Source: Shimia sp049116215
GTDB taxonomy: Bacteria > Pseudomonadota > Alphaproteobacteria > Rhodobacterales > Rhodobacteraceae
Assembly (NCBI RefSeq): GCF_049116215.1
Contig: NZ_JAGDZB010000007.1
Location: 262,946 to 326,945, forward strand
Direction of reading: 5' to 3'
Length of the DNA: 64,000 nt
The translations under genes were made by a program, and so were the position numbers. Shown here in pieces: positions 43,869-51,943 of this stretch. Below the pieces are notes generated by a model. It was not told the DNA's origin. It saw only the letters and a list, made by a program, of their open reading frames with translations, and ran no database searches. Positions within the stretch are counted from its first letter, which is position 1. The number at the start of each line of letters is the position of its first letter.

Positions 43869-44321
43869 ATGGAATTGGCTGACGAAATCACCATCGAAGC
43901 CCCGCGCGACGTGGTCTATGCAGCACTGAACGACCCTGAGATCCTCAAACGTTGCATCCCTGGTTGCGAAGAACTGATCAAAAAGTCCGACACCGAACTT
44001 GAGGCCAAAGTGGTTCTCAAGGTTGGCCCCGTGAAAGCGAAATTCAGCGGCGAAGTGGTGCTAAACACCGATGGCGCACCAGAAGCGTTTTCGCTGGAAG
44101 GCCAAGGCAATGGCGGCGCTGCCGGACATGCAAGGGGCGGCGCCGATGTCACCCTGACCGAGGATGGGTCTCAGACCATTTTACGCTACGAGGCAAAGGC
44201 AGTGATCGGCGGCAAACTGGCACAACTCGGGAGCCGTTTGATTCAGAGTACGTCCAAAAAACTCGCGACTAAATTCTTCAAATCGTTTGCGGACATTATG
44301 GCGGAAGAACCCGTTGTCTGA
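43869..44321 (+). CDS. coxG: CoxG, SRPBCC-fold membrane-recruitment protein (short form)
   Basis: 150 aa. Typical start MELADEITIEAPRDVVYAAL and GCEELIKKSD, then KVGPVKAKFSGEV. CoxG binds the FAD subunit side and recruits CO dehydrogenase to the membrane or carries quinone. Oligotropha CoxG is ~200 aa with a hydrophobic tail; here the protein ends right after the SRPBCC domain. GAAAGGAA precedes the ATG. Confidence 0.92.
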   Translation: MELADEITIEAPRDVVYAALNDPEILKRCIPGCEELIKKSDTELEAKVVLKVGPVKAKFSGEVVLNTDGAPEAFSLEGQGNGGAAGHARGGADVTLTEDGSQTILRYEAKAVIGGKLAQLGSRLIQSTSKKLATKFFKSFADIMAEEPVV

Positions 44322-45264
44322 ACCTCACGTTTATACGGAGCACGCGGTTGATGTCTTGGGCCACGCCGTTGACTTGCTAAATGCAGGTCAACGGTTCGTC
44401 CTGATCACCTCGGTTGGTATCCAAGGTGGCGCCGCGCGTGAGGTTGGGTCGCTGGCCGTTGTCTGCGAAAGCGGGATTATGGTCGGCTATATGTCAAACG
44501 GCTGTATCGATCGGGACATCCGACTGCAGGCGCGCTCTTTGCTTGAAACTGATGAAGCCGCCAAAACGCTCCGATACGGCGAAGGCTCGCCTTTCTTTGA
44601 TCTCAAACTGCCATGTGGCGGGTCTTTGGAGTTGTTGCTGAACGCACGACCAGATCCCGAGGCCATTCGCACGGCTCACAAAAAGCTTACGGGCCGGAAC
44701 GCGACGTTAATCGACCATAGGGTGCCCGACGCAACCGGGATCGCGCGCTTTCTTTACTCGCCGAAACCAAGGCTTGCGATCGCAGGAAGAGGTGCGGTGT
44801 TCCGTGCCACCGTTCAAATTGCCGAGGCCGCAGGTTTTGAAACCCTCACGTTCTCGCCGGACGACGCTGACCTTGAGGCCATCAAACATATCTCCGCTTT
44901 GAACCCGGTGTTCATGTCAAGTCCACTGGCCCACCAAAACTTGCCTTTGGACAGCTACTCCGGATTTTTGACATTGTTTCACGACCATGATTGGGAGCCA
45001 GAATTGCTGAAGGCGGCGCTACTAACCGATGTTCGTTTTATCGGTTGCCTTGGGAGCCACCAAACCCATCAACAGCGCCTTAACAACCTTCTGGCAGATG
45101 GGGTCGATGCTCAGTCACTCGACCGCCTAAAGGGCCCAATCGGTCTGGTGCCATCCCTTCGCAACGCACCGTCAATTGCGGTCTCCGCAGTGGCACAAGT
45201 CATTAATGAGTTTCCTTCAAGCATTCGCAGCTTAAGGAGTGAGCGACAGGAAAAGGCAGCCTAG
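44314..45264 (+). CDS. coxI: XdhC-family maturation protein CoxI
   Basis: 316 aa from TTG at 44314, which overlaps the coxG end and has GCGGAAGAA upstream; a TTG at 44287 would add nine residues. XdhC N-terminal block FVLITSVGIQGGAAREVGSL, GYMSNGCIDRDI, then Rossmann-type PRLAIAGRGAVFRATVQIA and FIGCLGSHQTH. Expected to assist sulfuration or copper loading of the Mo centre. Last gene of the cluster. Confidence 0.9.
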   Translation: MSEPHVYTEHAVDVLGHAVDLLNAGQRFVLITSVGIQGGAAREVGSLAVVCESGIMVGYMSNGCIDRDIRLQARSLLETDEAAKTLRYGEGSPFFDLKLPCGGSLELLLNARPDPEAIRTAHKKLTGRNATLIDHRVPDATGIARFLYSPKPRLAIAGRGAVFRATVQIAEAAGFETLTFSPDDADLEAIKHISALNPVFMSSPLAHQNLPLDSYSGFLTLFHDHDWEPELLKAALLTDVRFIGCLGSHQTHQQRLNNLLADGVDAQSLDRLKGPIGLVPSLRNAPSIAVSAVAQVINEFPSSIRSLRSERQEKAA

Positions 45265-45863
45265 TCCTGTACTTTTCCAACTTGGAATGAAGTGGAAAAT
45301 ACTAAATTTCTGGAGGAATTTTGAGGGTAAAGATGCGCTCGAGCCTATTATCGCAGAAAGGGTTTGAAATTAGCAAAAACCGCGAACGGCGGCAATGTTG
45401 GCAAAGAGGGCACTCGGCTTATCCACAATTATGCCGCCTCGACCAAAGTCGGTGTGACGGGATACGCCGTTATTTTTGCAAGCGGTAGCGGATGCCGGCT
45501 CTGTGTCGCTCGCGTGACTTAGCAAAGTTCGTTTTCTGCGCACTACTGCCCTTAGGGATTGGGGCAGCAATGAAGTCGGTTACCTCACCTTTGAAGGGCC
45601 GCTTCCTCAATCTGAGGCAGCACCTTTGCGGGTGCAGCTAACGGCTCCTAACCGCCCAGAACAGCAGTGGTCAATGAAGGCGGAAAGCAACCCTTCGCTG
45701 CACGCCCAATCAATGTCCGCCAAGACTTGCGCTCCACCAAACTCTGTCATTGCCTAAAAGCTGAACCCGTAAGGGTCAAAAAAATGTCTACCCACCGTCC
45801 AACAACAGAATAACACTCTCAAAAGAAACGCATCATCTGATTCCGCTTTTGCAGCAGCGATTA
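45265..45863. other. 600-bp region without recognised gene
   Basis: Lies between coxI and the convergent aldehyde dehydrogenase gene. Frames here are short and unlike known proteins. No tRNA, IS end or clear T-tracted terminator was found. Confidence 0.5.
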
Positions 45864-47399
45864 TCAGCGCACAACCGCTCTCTCAACTTGCTGAAGCTTT
45901 AAGTTACCCGCAAACTCCGCCAAGTCCTGATAACACACCAATCGCAGCCAGCGTTCGATGGCCATCGTACCCACCGAGGTTGCGCCAAAGTTGGTTGTGG
46001 CAGGATAGGGACCGCCATGCACCATCGCGTCACAGACTTCCACTCCGGTTGGGAACCCATTGGCCAAAAGGCGGCCTGCTTTTCGTTCCAAAATGGGCAG
46101 CAGAGATTGGACGGCAGCTAGGTCCCCCTGATCGCACTGCACCGTGCAGGTCAACTGACCTTTCAGTGATTTCGCCACCTCGTGCATCTGTTCCAGACTG
46201 GAAAGTTTCACCACAAGACCAAAGGGACCAAACACCTCTTCGGACAGGTCGTCGTTGCGGAACCAGTCTTCCACCGAGGTAACAAATACGGTTGGCGTAG
46301 CGGCCCGATCTGACGCAACCTGCCCCTTCACAAGACAGGTCACGCCATCCATGCGAGCTATATGGCCACGGCCTTTTTCAAAAGTTTCGGCAATGCCAGG
46401 CGTCAACATGGTTTGCGCGGCCTGGCCCTCAAGCGCGCCTTTCGCCGCCGCAAGGAAGGCGTCCGCGCCGTCACTCTCAAGCAGGAAAACAACACCGGGA
46501 TTGGTGCAGAACTGCCCCGCACCCATGGTCAGGGAGGCGGCCCAGCCCGCGCCAATCTCTGCGCCGCGCGCAGAAAGCGCTTCTGGCATCAGGAACATTG
46601 GGTTCACGGAGCCAAGCTCGCCAAAGAATGGAATGGGTTCTGGTCGCTGTGCGCACAGGTCATAAAGCGCGCGGCCACCCCGCAGGGAGCCGGTAAAGCC
46701 CACTGCTGCGATCAACGGGTGCCGTACCAACGCTTGGCCCACCTCAAAACCGCCCCCTTGGATCAAAGAAAAGACCCCGGGGTGCAGGTCGCACTTTTGG
46801 ATGGCGGCATGCACAGCTTGCGCGATGATTTCGCCGGTGGCCGGGTGCGCCGCATGTCCGCGCAGCACAACCGGACAGCCCGCCGCCAAGGCCGAGGCGG
46901 TGTCGCCGCCCGCGGTGGAGAAGGCCAGCGGGAAGTTTGAGGCGCCAAAAATGGCCACCGGGCCAATGGGGCGCTTGGTCATGCGCAGGTCAGACCGGGG
47001 CAGTGGCTGCCGATCCGGCAGGGCAGGATCGTGCTTCTCGCCCAGATAAGCTGCGTCCAAAATGTGGGAGGCAAACAGGCGCAATTGGCCGGTGGTGCGC
47101 CCACGTTCCCCTTGCAGGCGGGCTTCGGGCAGGCCGGTTTCCTCACAGCCAAACTGTGTGACCAGGTCGGCGCGGGCCTCAATTTCATCGGCAATGGTGT
47201 TGAGGAACGCGGCACGTGTTTCCGCCGATGTGGTGCTGTAGCTCCAAAAGGCGTCTTCGGCAGCTTGCGCCGCCTGGTCCACAAGCGCCGTGGTACCCGC
47301 TGCAAAGGTGCGGCTTTCGCCAAAGACCGGATCAGAGGCAAAGGAGGCGTCTGCCCCCAGCCACGCGCCCGCGATCAAATGTTTGCCGTGCAATGCCAT
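45864..47399 (-). CDS. Alpha-ketoglutarate semialdehyde (2,5-dioxovalerate) dehydrogenase
   Basis: 511 aa from the ATG at 47399 with GAGGGC upstream. ALDH fold: GPVAIFGASNFPLAFS, VGFTGSLRGG, catalytic Glu in FFGELGSVNP and catalytic Cys in GAGQFCTNPG, the last two being the pattern of KGSADH enzymes. It oxidises 2,5-dioxopentanoate, the KdgD product, to 2-oxoglutarate with NAD(P)+. An odd C7A9 homopolymer block lies just before its ribosome-binding site. Confidence 0.88.
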   Translation of the reverse strand: MALHGKHLIAGAWLGADASFASDPVFGESRTFAAGTTALVDQAAQAAEDAFWSYSTTSAETRAAFLNTIADEIEARADLVTQFGCEETGLPEARLQGERGRTTGQLRLFASHILDAAYLGEKHDPALPDRQPLPRSDLRMTKRPIGPVAIFGASNFPLAFSTAGGDTASALAAGCPVVLRGHAAHPATGEIIAQAVHAAIQKCDLHPGVFSLIQGGGFEVGQALVRHPLIAAVGFTGSLRGGRALYDLCAQRPEPIPFFGELGSVNPMFLMPEALSARGAEIGAGWAASLTMGAGQFCTNPGVVFLLESDGADAFLAAAKGALEGQAAQTMLTPGIAETFEKGRGHIARMDGVTCLVKGQVASDRAATPTVFVTSVEDWFRNDDLSEEVFGPFGLVVKLSSLEQMHEVAKSLKGQLTCTVQCDQGDLAAVQSLLPILERKAGRLLANGFPTGVEVCDAMVHGGPYPATTNFGATSVGTMAIERWLRLVCYQDLAEFAGNLKLQQVERAVVR

Positions 47400-47468
47400 G
47401 GCTTGCCCTCTTTTTTTTTGGGGGGGAAATGCCGCCGAGACCAAATGGCCTCAGCAGCAGTGGTGTGC

Positions 47469-48215
47469 TTAAGAGAACAGCATGCCGCCATTGATATCGA
47501 CGTTGGTGCCGGTGACAAACGACGCATCGTCAGACGCCAAGAACACCGCCAATTTGGCCACTTCTTCCGAGGTGCCTTCGCGCTTCAGCGGCGTGATGTT
47601 GGCCACATGGGTGCGCACTTCTGGCTTGGTGAAGATGTTGTGGAAGTCTGTGTCGATCATGCCGGGGCACAAGGAATTCACCCGGATTTTGGGACCAAGC
47701 TCTTTGGCAAGGCCACGGGTCAGGGTCATCAGTGCGCCTTTGGACGCGCCGTAGGCTGAGGCACCGGGGCCGCCGCCGTCACGCCCAGCTTGCGAGGCCA
47801 GCCCCACGATGGAGGAGCCTTCTGGCATGTGGGGAATGCATTCGCGCACGGCAAGCACAAAGGAGGTGAGGTTCACATCCATCACCGCATTCCAGTGTTC
47901 CAGCGTCATTTCCGCCATCGGCACACGGGCCAGAATGCCTCCGGACACATGGATCAGGCTGTCTACCTGCCCGTAGGTTTCAACGGTTTTGGCCACGAGC
48001 GCTTTGACGTCCGTCTCTTTGGTCATGTCGCCTTGCAGGGCAAAGGCTTTGCCGCCAGCGGCGGTAATCTCCGCGACCGCGCTATCTGCACCTTCCGAAC
48101 TGGCGAAATAGTTGATCGCCACGTTGGCGCCGCGCGCAGCGAGCTCCATGACACAGGCCCGACCAATGTCACGTCCGCCGCCGGTCACGATGGCTGTTTT
48201 GCCGTTCAAGTCCAT
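47469..48215 (-). CDS. Short-chain dehydrogenase/reductase in the uronate cluster
   Basis: 248 aa from the ATG at 48215, selected because GGAG lies 6 bp before it. Classical SDR: TGGGRDIGRA, NVNLT-like DVNLTSF, active-site Ser region and YGASKGAL, cofactor loop CPGMIDTDF. Upstream of and co-directional with the ALDH. It is not required by the known uronate-to-2-oxoglutarate route, so it may bring in another sugar acid or act on a side product. Confidence 0.85.
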   Translation of the reverse strand: MDLNGKTAIVTGGGRDIGRACVMELAARGANVAINYFASSEGADSAVAEITAAGGKAFALQGDMTKETDVKALVAKTVETYGQVDSLIHVSGGILARVPMAEMTLEHWNAVMDVNLTSFVLAVRECIPHMPEGSSIVGLASQAGRDGGGPGASAYGASKGALMTLTRGLAKELGPKIRVNSLCPGMIDTDFHNIFTKPEVRTHVANITPLKREGTSEEVAKLAVFLASDDASFVTGTNVDINGGMLFS

Positions 48216-48372
48216 TTTCATCTCCATCTAGGCTGGCGGCAGGTTCGTCCGCGATTTGGGCCGCTTTGATCACGCGCCGCCGCCAGGCCCCGCTCACAAC
48301 AATTCAATGCATAGTGAATCCGCCCAAAACCGGATTTACCTCAGATCTAGCCTACGGCAAACAAATCGACAA

Positions 48373-48387
48373 TACAAATTTTTACAA
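48373..48387. promoter_or_regulatory. Shared 15-mer, candidate regulator site (SDR-ALDH promoter)
   Basis: TACAAATTTTTACAA, two TACAA units 10 bp apart, preceded by TCGACAA. The same 15-mer occurs before dctP (52987-53001) and a 12/15 match before kdgD/udh (54121-54135). The linked GntR/FCD protein is the likely binder. Confidence 0.55.
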
Positions 48388-48432
48388 ATTCGAAAATTCA
48401 TCAAACTCCTGTTTTCCAGAGAGTTCCTGAAG

Positions 48433-48468
48433 CGAAAAAAAAGGGTGCCTCAAACAAGAGGCGCCCTT
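48433..48468 (-). terminator. Rho-independent terminator after gntR
   Basis: On the minus strand AAGGGCGCCTC and GAGGCACCCTT form an 11-bp stem (one G-U), followed by eight T residues. Closes the TRAP-rraA-gntR operon. Confidence 0.88.
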
Positions 48469-48538
48469 CTAACAAATCCTAACAACAAGACCGCTCCACG
48501 AAAATCGAGACAGGCCACAGCCTGCTTGCGGCGGCTGC

Positions 48539-49261
48539 TTACCCCTCAAAAACCCGTTTACGTGCATTCTCCACATGGGCCCGCATGGCGATCCGCGCAG
48601 CATCCGCATCCTGCTTCTCAATCGCGTCAAAGATCTCGTAATGCTCGCGTTGCACCATCTCCATCCGCTCCTGCGGTTTGGTCAGCGAGAGGTTGCGGGT
48701 CAGGTTCAACCCTGTGAGAATATTGCTCTTCATCGACGACCGCGCCGCAGAGAAATACTGATTGCCGGAAGCGGCACAGATCGCTTCGTGGAAGTCTTCA
48801 TCGGTGTCGACCCCCAACTCCCCTTCCCGGATACAGCGGTCCAGCTCCGTCAATAGCGCACGCATTTTAGTGAGATCCACGTCTGTGCGCCGCTGCGCCG
48901 CCAGATAGGCCGCCTCCCCTTCAATTGCGGCGCGAAACTCAAACGTCCGCTGAATATCGGCAATCGACCCAACCGGCGCAAAATCTAGCACCGCACCTTC
49001 GGGGCGGCGCTGAACAAAGGACCCGGAGCCCTGACGGGACACGATCACCCCGTCCTCACGCAGCTGCTTCAATGCTTGCCGCAGCACCGGACGGGACACC
49101 TCTAACTGCTCACTCAAGGCGTGCTCGGTTGGAAGTTTCGCGCCCACCGGTTTCTCGCCTTTGGAGATCATGGCCAAGATCTTTTCATAGACCTGATCCG
49201 ACAGGGTTCGATCCCGCCCCGACTTGGTTGCGATCTTTACCGGTTGTTTTGCTGTCGCCAT
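48539..49261 (-). CDS. GntR/FCD-family regulator of the uronate cluster
   Basis: 240 aa. Winged HTH (LPTEHALSEQLEVSRPVLRQALKQL; G-x-G wing RQGSGSFV) and FCD domain with metal ligands DEDFHEAI, ...EHYEIF, AHVENA. FadR-like regulators of this type (UxuR/ExuR/GudR-like) respond to sugar acids. Its start overlaps the rraA-like gene by 25 bp. Likely represses the TRAP, udh-kdgD and SDR-ALDH units until a uronate or aldarate binds. Confidence 0.9.
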   Translation of the reverse strand: MATAKQPVKIATKSGRDRTLSDQVYEKILAMISKGEKPVGAKLPTEHALSEQLEVSRPVLRQALKQLREDGVIVSRQGSGSFVQRRPEGAVLDFAPVGSIADIQRTFEFRAAIEGEAAYLAAQRRTDVDLTKMRALLTELDRCIREGELGVDTDEDFHEAICAASGNQYFSAARSSMKSNILTGLNLTRNLSLTKPQERMEMVQREHYEIFDAIEKQDADAARIAMRAHVENARKRVFEG

Positions 49262-49953
49262 TGCGCAAACTTATCCATCGTTCCGGGGTCCGTTGGCGGG
49301 TAAAGGCCAAATGTCGACGCCCCTTGCTGCACCATCTCCAGAACGAAGTCCTCAAAGACAGTCATTTCCTTGGCCTCTGCGGCCACTTCATCAACTAGGT
49401 GCTCGGGAATGCAGACCACCCCCTCATTGTCGCCCACCAGTATATCGCCGGGAAACACAGAAACACCACCACATGCAATCGGATCATTGATCGCAACCGC
49501 GTGGTGTTTGGTCAAGTTAGTTGGTGCGCTGGGGCGGGTGTGATAGGCGGGCATGTCCAATTCGGCAATTTCCGGCGTGTCGCGAAAGCCGCCATCGGTC
49601 ACAATGCCCTGACAGCCCAATGCCTGCAGGCGGGTTACCAAGATGCAGCCGGCCGAGGCGGCGGTGGCATCCATCCGGGAGTCGATCACAAAGATCGCGC
49701 CTTCGGGGCACTCTTCGACGCCTTTGCGCTGAGGATTTTCGCGGTCTGCAAAGGACTCCAGTCCATCCAGATCCTCCCGTGCGGGGATGTACCGCAGGGT
49801 GTACGCCGGTCCGACCATGTTTTTGCCGGGGTTTATGCGGTGCGGTCCTTGGATAAAGATGTTGCGGAAACCACGGCGGAACAGGGCGGTTGTCAGCGTT
49901 GCGGTGCTGACGGTCATCAGAATTTCCCGAGTTTCTTGTTTTAAGTTGGTCAT
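49237..49953 (-). CDS. RraA-like / 4-hydroxy-4-methyl-2-oxoglutarate aldolase-family protein
   Basis: 238 aa, RraA fold: metal/substrate loop QGIVTDGGFRDTPEI with the G-x-R-D pattern and GDILVGDNEGVVCIP. Longer than true RraA (~160 aa) and nearer to the aldolase/decarboxylase branch. Aldolases of this family cleave hydroxy-oxo acids to pyruvate. Linkage to sugar-acid genes suggests an alternative fate for a keto-deoxy sugar acid. The RNase E regulator role is unlikely. Confidence 0.8.
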   Translation of the reverse strand: MTNLKQETREILMTVSTATLTTALFRRGFRNIFIQGPHRINPGKNMVGPAYTLRYIPAREDLDGLESFADRENPQRKGVEECPEGAIFVIDSRMDATAASAGCILVTRLQALGCQGIVTDGGFRDTPEIAELDMPAYHTRPSAPTNLTKHHAVAINDPIACGGVSVFPGDILVGDNEGVVCIPEHLVDEVAAEAKEMTVFEDFVLEMVQQGASTFGLYPPTDPGTMDKFAQWRQQNNR

Positions 49954-50002
49954 GGGAGACGCCTTTGATTTTTGGGGTCGGGGAGTGAATGCTTGTTAGA
50001 GG

Positions 50003-50030
50003 GCGTGGCCGGATCAGTGCCCGGCCACGC
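50003..50030 (-). other. Stem-loop between dctM and rraA-like gene
   Basis: GCGTGGCCGG (50003-50012) and CCGGCCACGC (50021-50030), 10-bp perfect stem. No T tract, so more likely an mRNA-stability or partial-termination element. Confidence 0.7.
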
Positions 50031-50039
50031 GTGCCAAGA

Positions 50040-51323
50040 TCATTTGATCAGCAGGTTAGGCAGGTAGAGCGACACCGCTGGAACATAGGTGACCAGGATC
50101 AGCGCCGACAAAATCGCCAAATAGAAAGGCCAGATCGTTTTTAGAGTTTCTTCGATCCGGATCTTGCCCACAGCGCAGCCAACAAAGAGGCAGGTGCCCA
50201 CTGGCGGCGTACACAGGCCGAGACCAAGGTTGACCAGCAGCATGATGCCAAACTGGGTGGGATCCATACCGAGGTTTTTCACCACGGGCAGGAAGATCGG
50301 CGTACAGATCAAAATGAGTGCAGCCATATCCATGATCATGCCCAGAACCAGTAGCATCACGTTGATCATCAGCAGTACAAAGATTTTCTCCTGCGAAATG
50401 CCCAGCATAAATTCGCTCAGTTTGGTCGGCACCTGATAAAGCGCCAGCAGATAGGCAAAGGAGCTGGCAAAGCCGATCAGAACCATCACCATGGAGGTGG
50501 TGCGCACCGAAGAGATCACCGCGGTTTTGAAGCCATGCCAATCCAGCGTCCGGTAGACAAAGAAGGTCAGCAACAGCGCATAGATGGCTCCGAACGCGCC
50601 GGATTCAGTGACGGTGAACACGCCAGACAGAACGCCACCTACGATGATCACGGCTGTGATCAGGCCTGGGATCGCGCCCAGCGCAGCCACACCCACAGCA
50701 CGCCAGCCGGGGAAGGCTTCGGCCGGATATTCGTGTTTGATGGCAATGACATAGGCCGCCACGGCAAGACAGACACACATCAGGATGCCGGGGATCACAC
50801 CTGCTAAGAACAGCTTGGAGATAGAGATGCCGCCGCCCGCCGCCACAGCAAAGATGATCATGTTGTGGCTTGGCGGGATCACGATGCCCGCAATCGAGGA
50901 CGTCACGGTCACGTTCACCGCATAATCCGGCTTGTACCCGCGCTCTTTCATCACCGGCACGAGGATCGAGCCCAACGCGGAGATGTCCGCCACGGCAGAG
51001 CCGGAAATGCCACCAAACAGCATGCTGGAGAAGATGTTCACCGAGGCGAGACCACCGCGCACATGGCCCACCAATGCAGAAGCAAATGTCACCAGCCGTT
51101 TGGCGATGCCGCCGTGCATCATCAGCTCACCGGCAAAGACAAAGAAAGGAATTGCCAACAGCGAGAACACAGAGATGCCTGACACGGACCGCTGGAAGGT
51201 CAGCAGCAACGGAAAGCCTTCGTAGGCAAAGGTGACAAGCGCAGCGATGCCCATGGCAAAGGCCACCGGCAGGCCCAGAATGACGGTGCCAAAGAAGACA
51301 CCCAATAGAATAGCCAAACCCAT
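50040..51323 (-). CDS. TRAP transporter large permease (DctM-like)
   Basis: 427 aa from the ATG at 51323, 2 bp after dctQ. About 12 helices; family blocks FVFAGELMMHGGIAKRLV, FGGISGSAVADISALGSI and PSHNMIIFA, and the C-terminal LGLCTPPVGTCLFVGC. Forms the Na+-driven channel. Cluster context points to hexuronates or aldarates. Confidence 0.93.
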   Translation of the reverse strand: MGLAILLGVFFGTVILGLPVAFAMGIAALVTFAYEGFPLLLTFQRSVSGISVFSLLAIPFFVFAGELMMHGGIAKRLVTFASALVGHVRGGLASVNIFSSMLFGGISGSAVADISALGSILVPVMKERGYKPDYAVNVTVTSSIAGIVIPPSHNMIIFAVAAGGGISISKLFLAGVIPGILMCVCLAVAAYVIAIKHEYPAEAFPGWRAVGVAALGAIPGLITAVIIVGGVLSGVFTVTESGAFGAIYALLLTFFVYRTLDWHGFKTAVISSVRTTSMVMVLIGFASSFAYLLALYQVPTKLSEFMLGISQEKIFVLLMINVMLLVLGMIMDMAALILICTPIFLPVVKNLGMDPTQFGIMLLVNLGLGLCTPPVGTCLFVGCAVGKIRIEETLKTIWPFYLAILSALILVTYVPAVSLYLPNLLIK

Positions 51324-51325
51324 GG

Positions 51326-51856
51326 TTAGTAGACCTCTTTTCCGCTGTAGGATTGCCCATTCAGCAAGTAGATAAAGCGCAGTACGGCGCGGGTACCGGC
51401 GAAGACAAAGACAAGCCCACCGCACAGCAGTGCAGACAATGTCCGAAAACTTTCAGGGATATCGAGCATCGGCAGCAACGTGGCCCAGCCAAAGCTGAAG
51501 AGCTCCATACAGGCTATCATCATGACCAGACCAAAGGTGGCCAGGATGACGTCGTTGAGCAGTTTCAGCAGGTTGCTGACGGTGTCGCCAAGCATGTCTC
51601 GAAACAGGGTCACGCCCAAGTGGCTTTGCTCATGCACGCCCGCGGCAGCGCCAAGATAGGCGATGTAGCAGATTAGCAGCAGCGCCAGTTGTTCGACCCA
51701 TGTCGGGGTGGAGTTCAGAACGTAGCGCCCGAAAACCAGCCAGCCAAAAGTCGCAATCAGCACAACCAGAGCAATGGAAGCGAAGAAGATACAAAGGCCG
51801 CTCAGTCGATCGAGAAACCACTCGACCTTGGAAAGGGAACCTGATTGCTGTTCCAA
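51326..51856 (-). CDS. TRAP transporter small permease (DctQ-like)
   Basis: 176 aa, four helices, with the GxxxxxxYxxxxxPTWVEQLALLL-type region (VFGRYVLNSTPTWVEQLALL) diagnostic of DctQ. Start is TTG at 51856 with AAAGGAGC upstream; no ATG fits. Partner of DctM. Confidence 0.9.
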   Translation of the reverse strand: MEQQSGSLSKVEWFLDRLSGLCIFFASIALVVLIATFGWLVFGRYVLNSTPTWVEQLALLLICYIAYLGAAAGVHEQSHLGVTLFRDMLGDTVSNLLKLLNDVILATFGLVMMIACMELFSFGWATLLPMLDIPESFRTLSALLCGGLVFVFAGTRAVLRFIYLLNGQSYSGKEVY

Positions 51857-51895
51857 TCGCCCGCTCCTTTATTGTTGGTTCTTTTTAGGAAGGAC

Positions 51896-51918
51896 GTGCC
51901 CCGCACAAAGCGGGGCAC
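51896..51918 (-). other. Intercistronic stem-loop between dctP and dctQ
   Basis: GTGCCCCGC and GCGGGGCAC, 9-bp perfect stem, 5-base loop, no T tract. Typical position for keeping the binding-protein mRNA more abundant than the permease mRNA. Confidence 0.75.
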
Positions 51919-51943
51919 AGCCAGGGTTTAGGATGAGCTTGGA

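Larger units (their letters stand above)
48216..48538. other. Promoter region of SDR-ALDH operon and end of gntR operon
   Basis: Contains the 15-mer TACAAATTTTTACAA (48373-48387) and the gntR terminator. The AT-rich stretch 48360-48420 presumably holds the SDR promoter. Confidence 0.6.

Noticed and set aside
49237..49953. RraA-like protein as an RNase E regulator
   Set aside because: Too long for RraA and embedded in sugar-acid genes; the aldolase branch of the fold is more likely.
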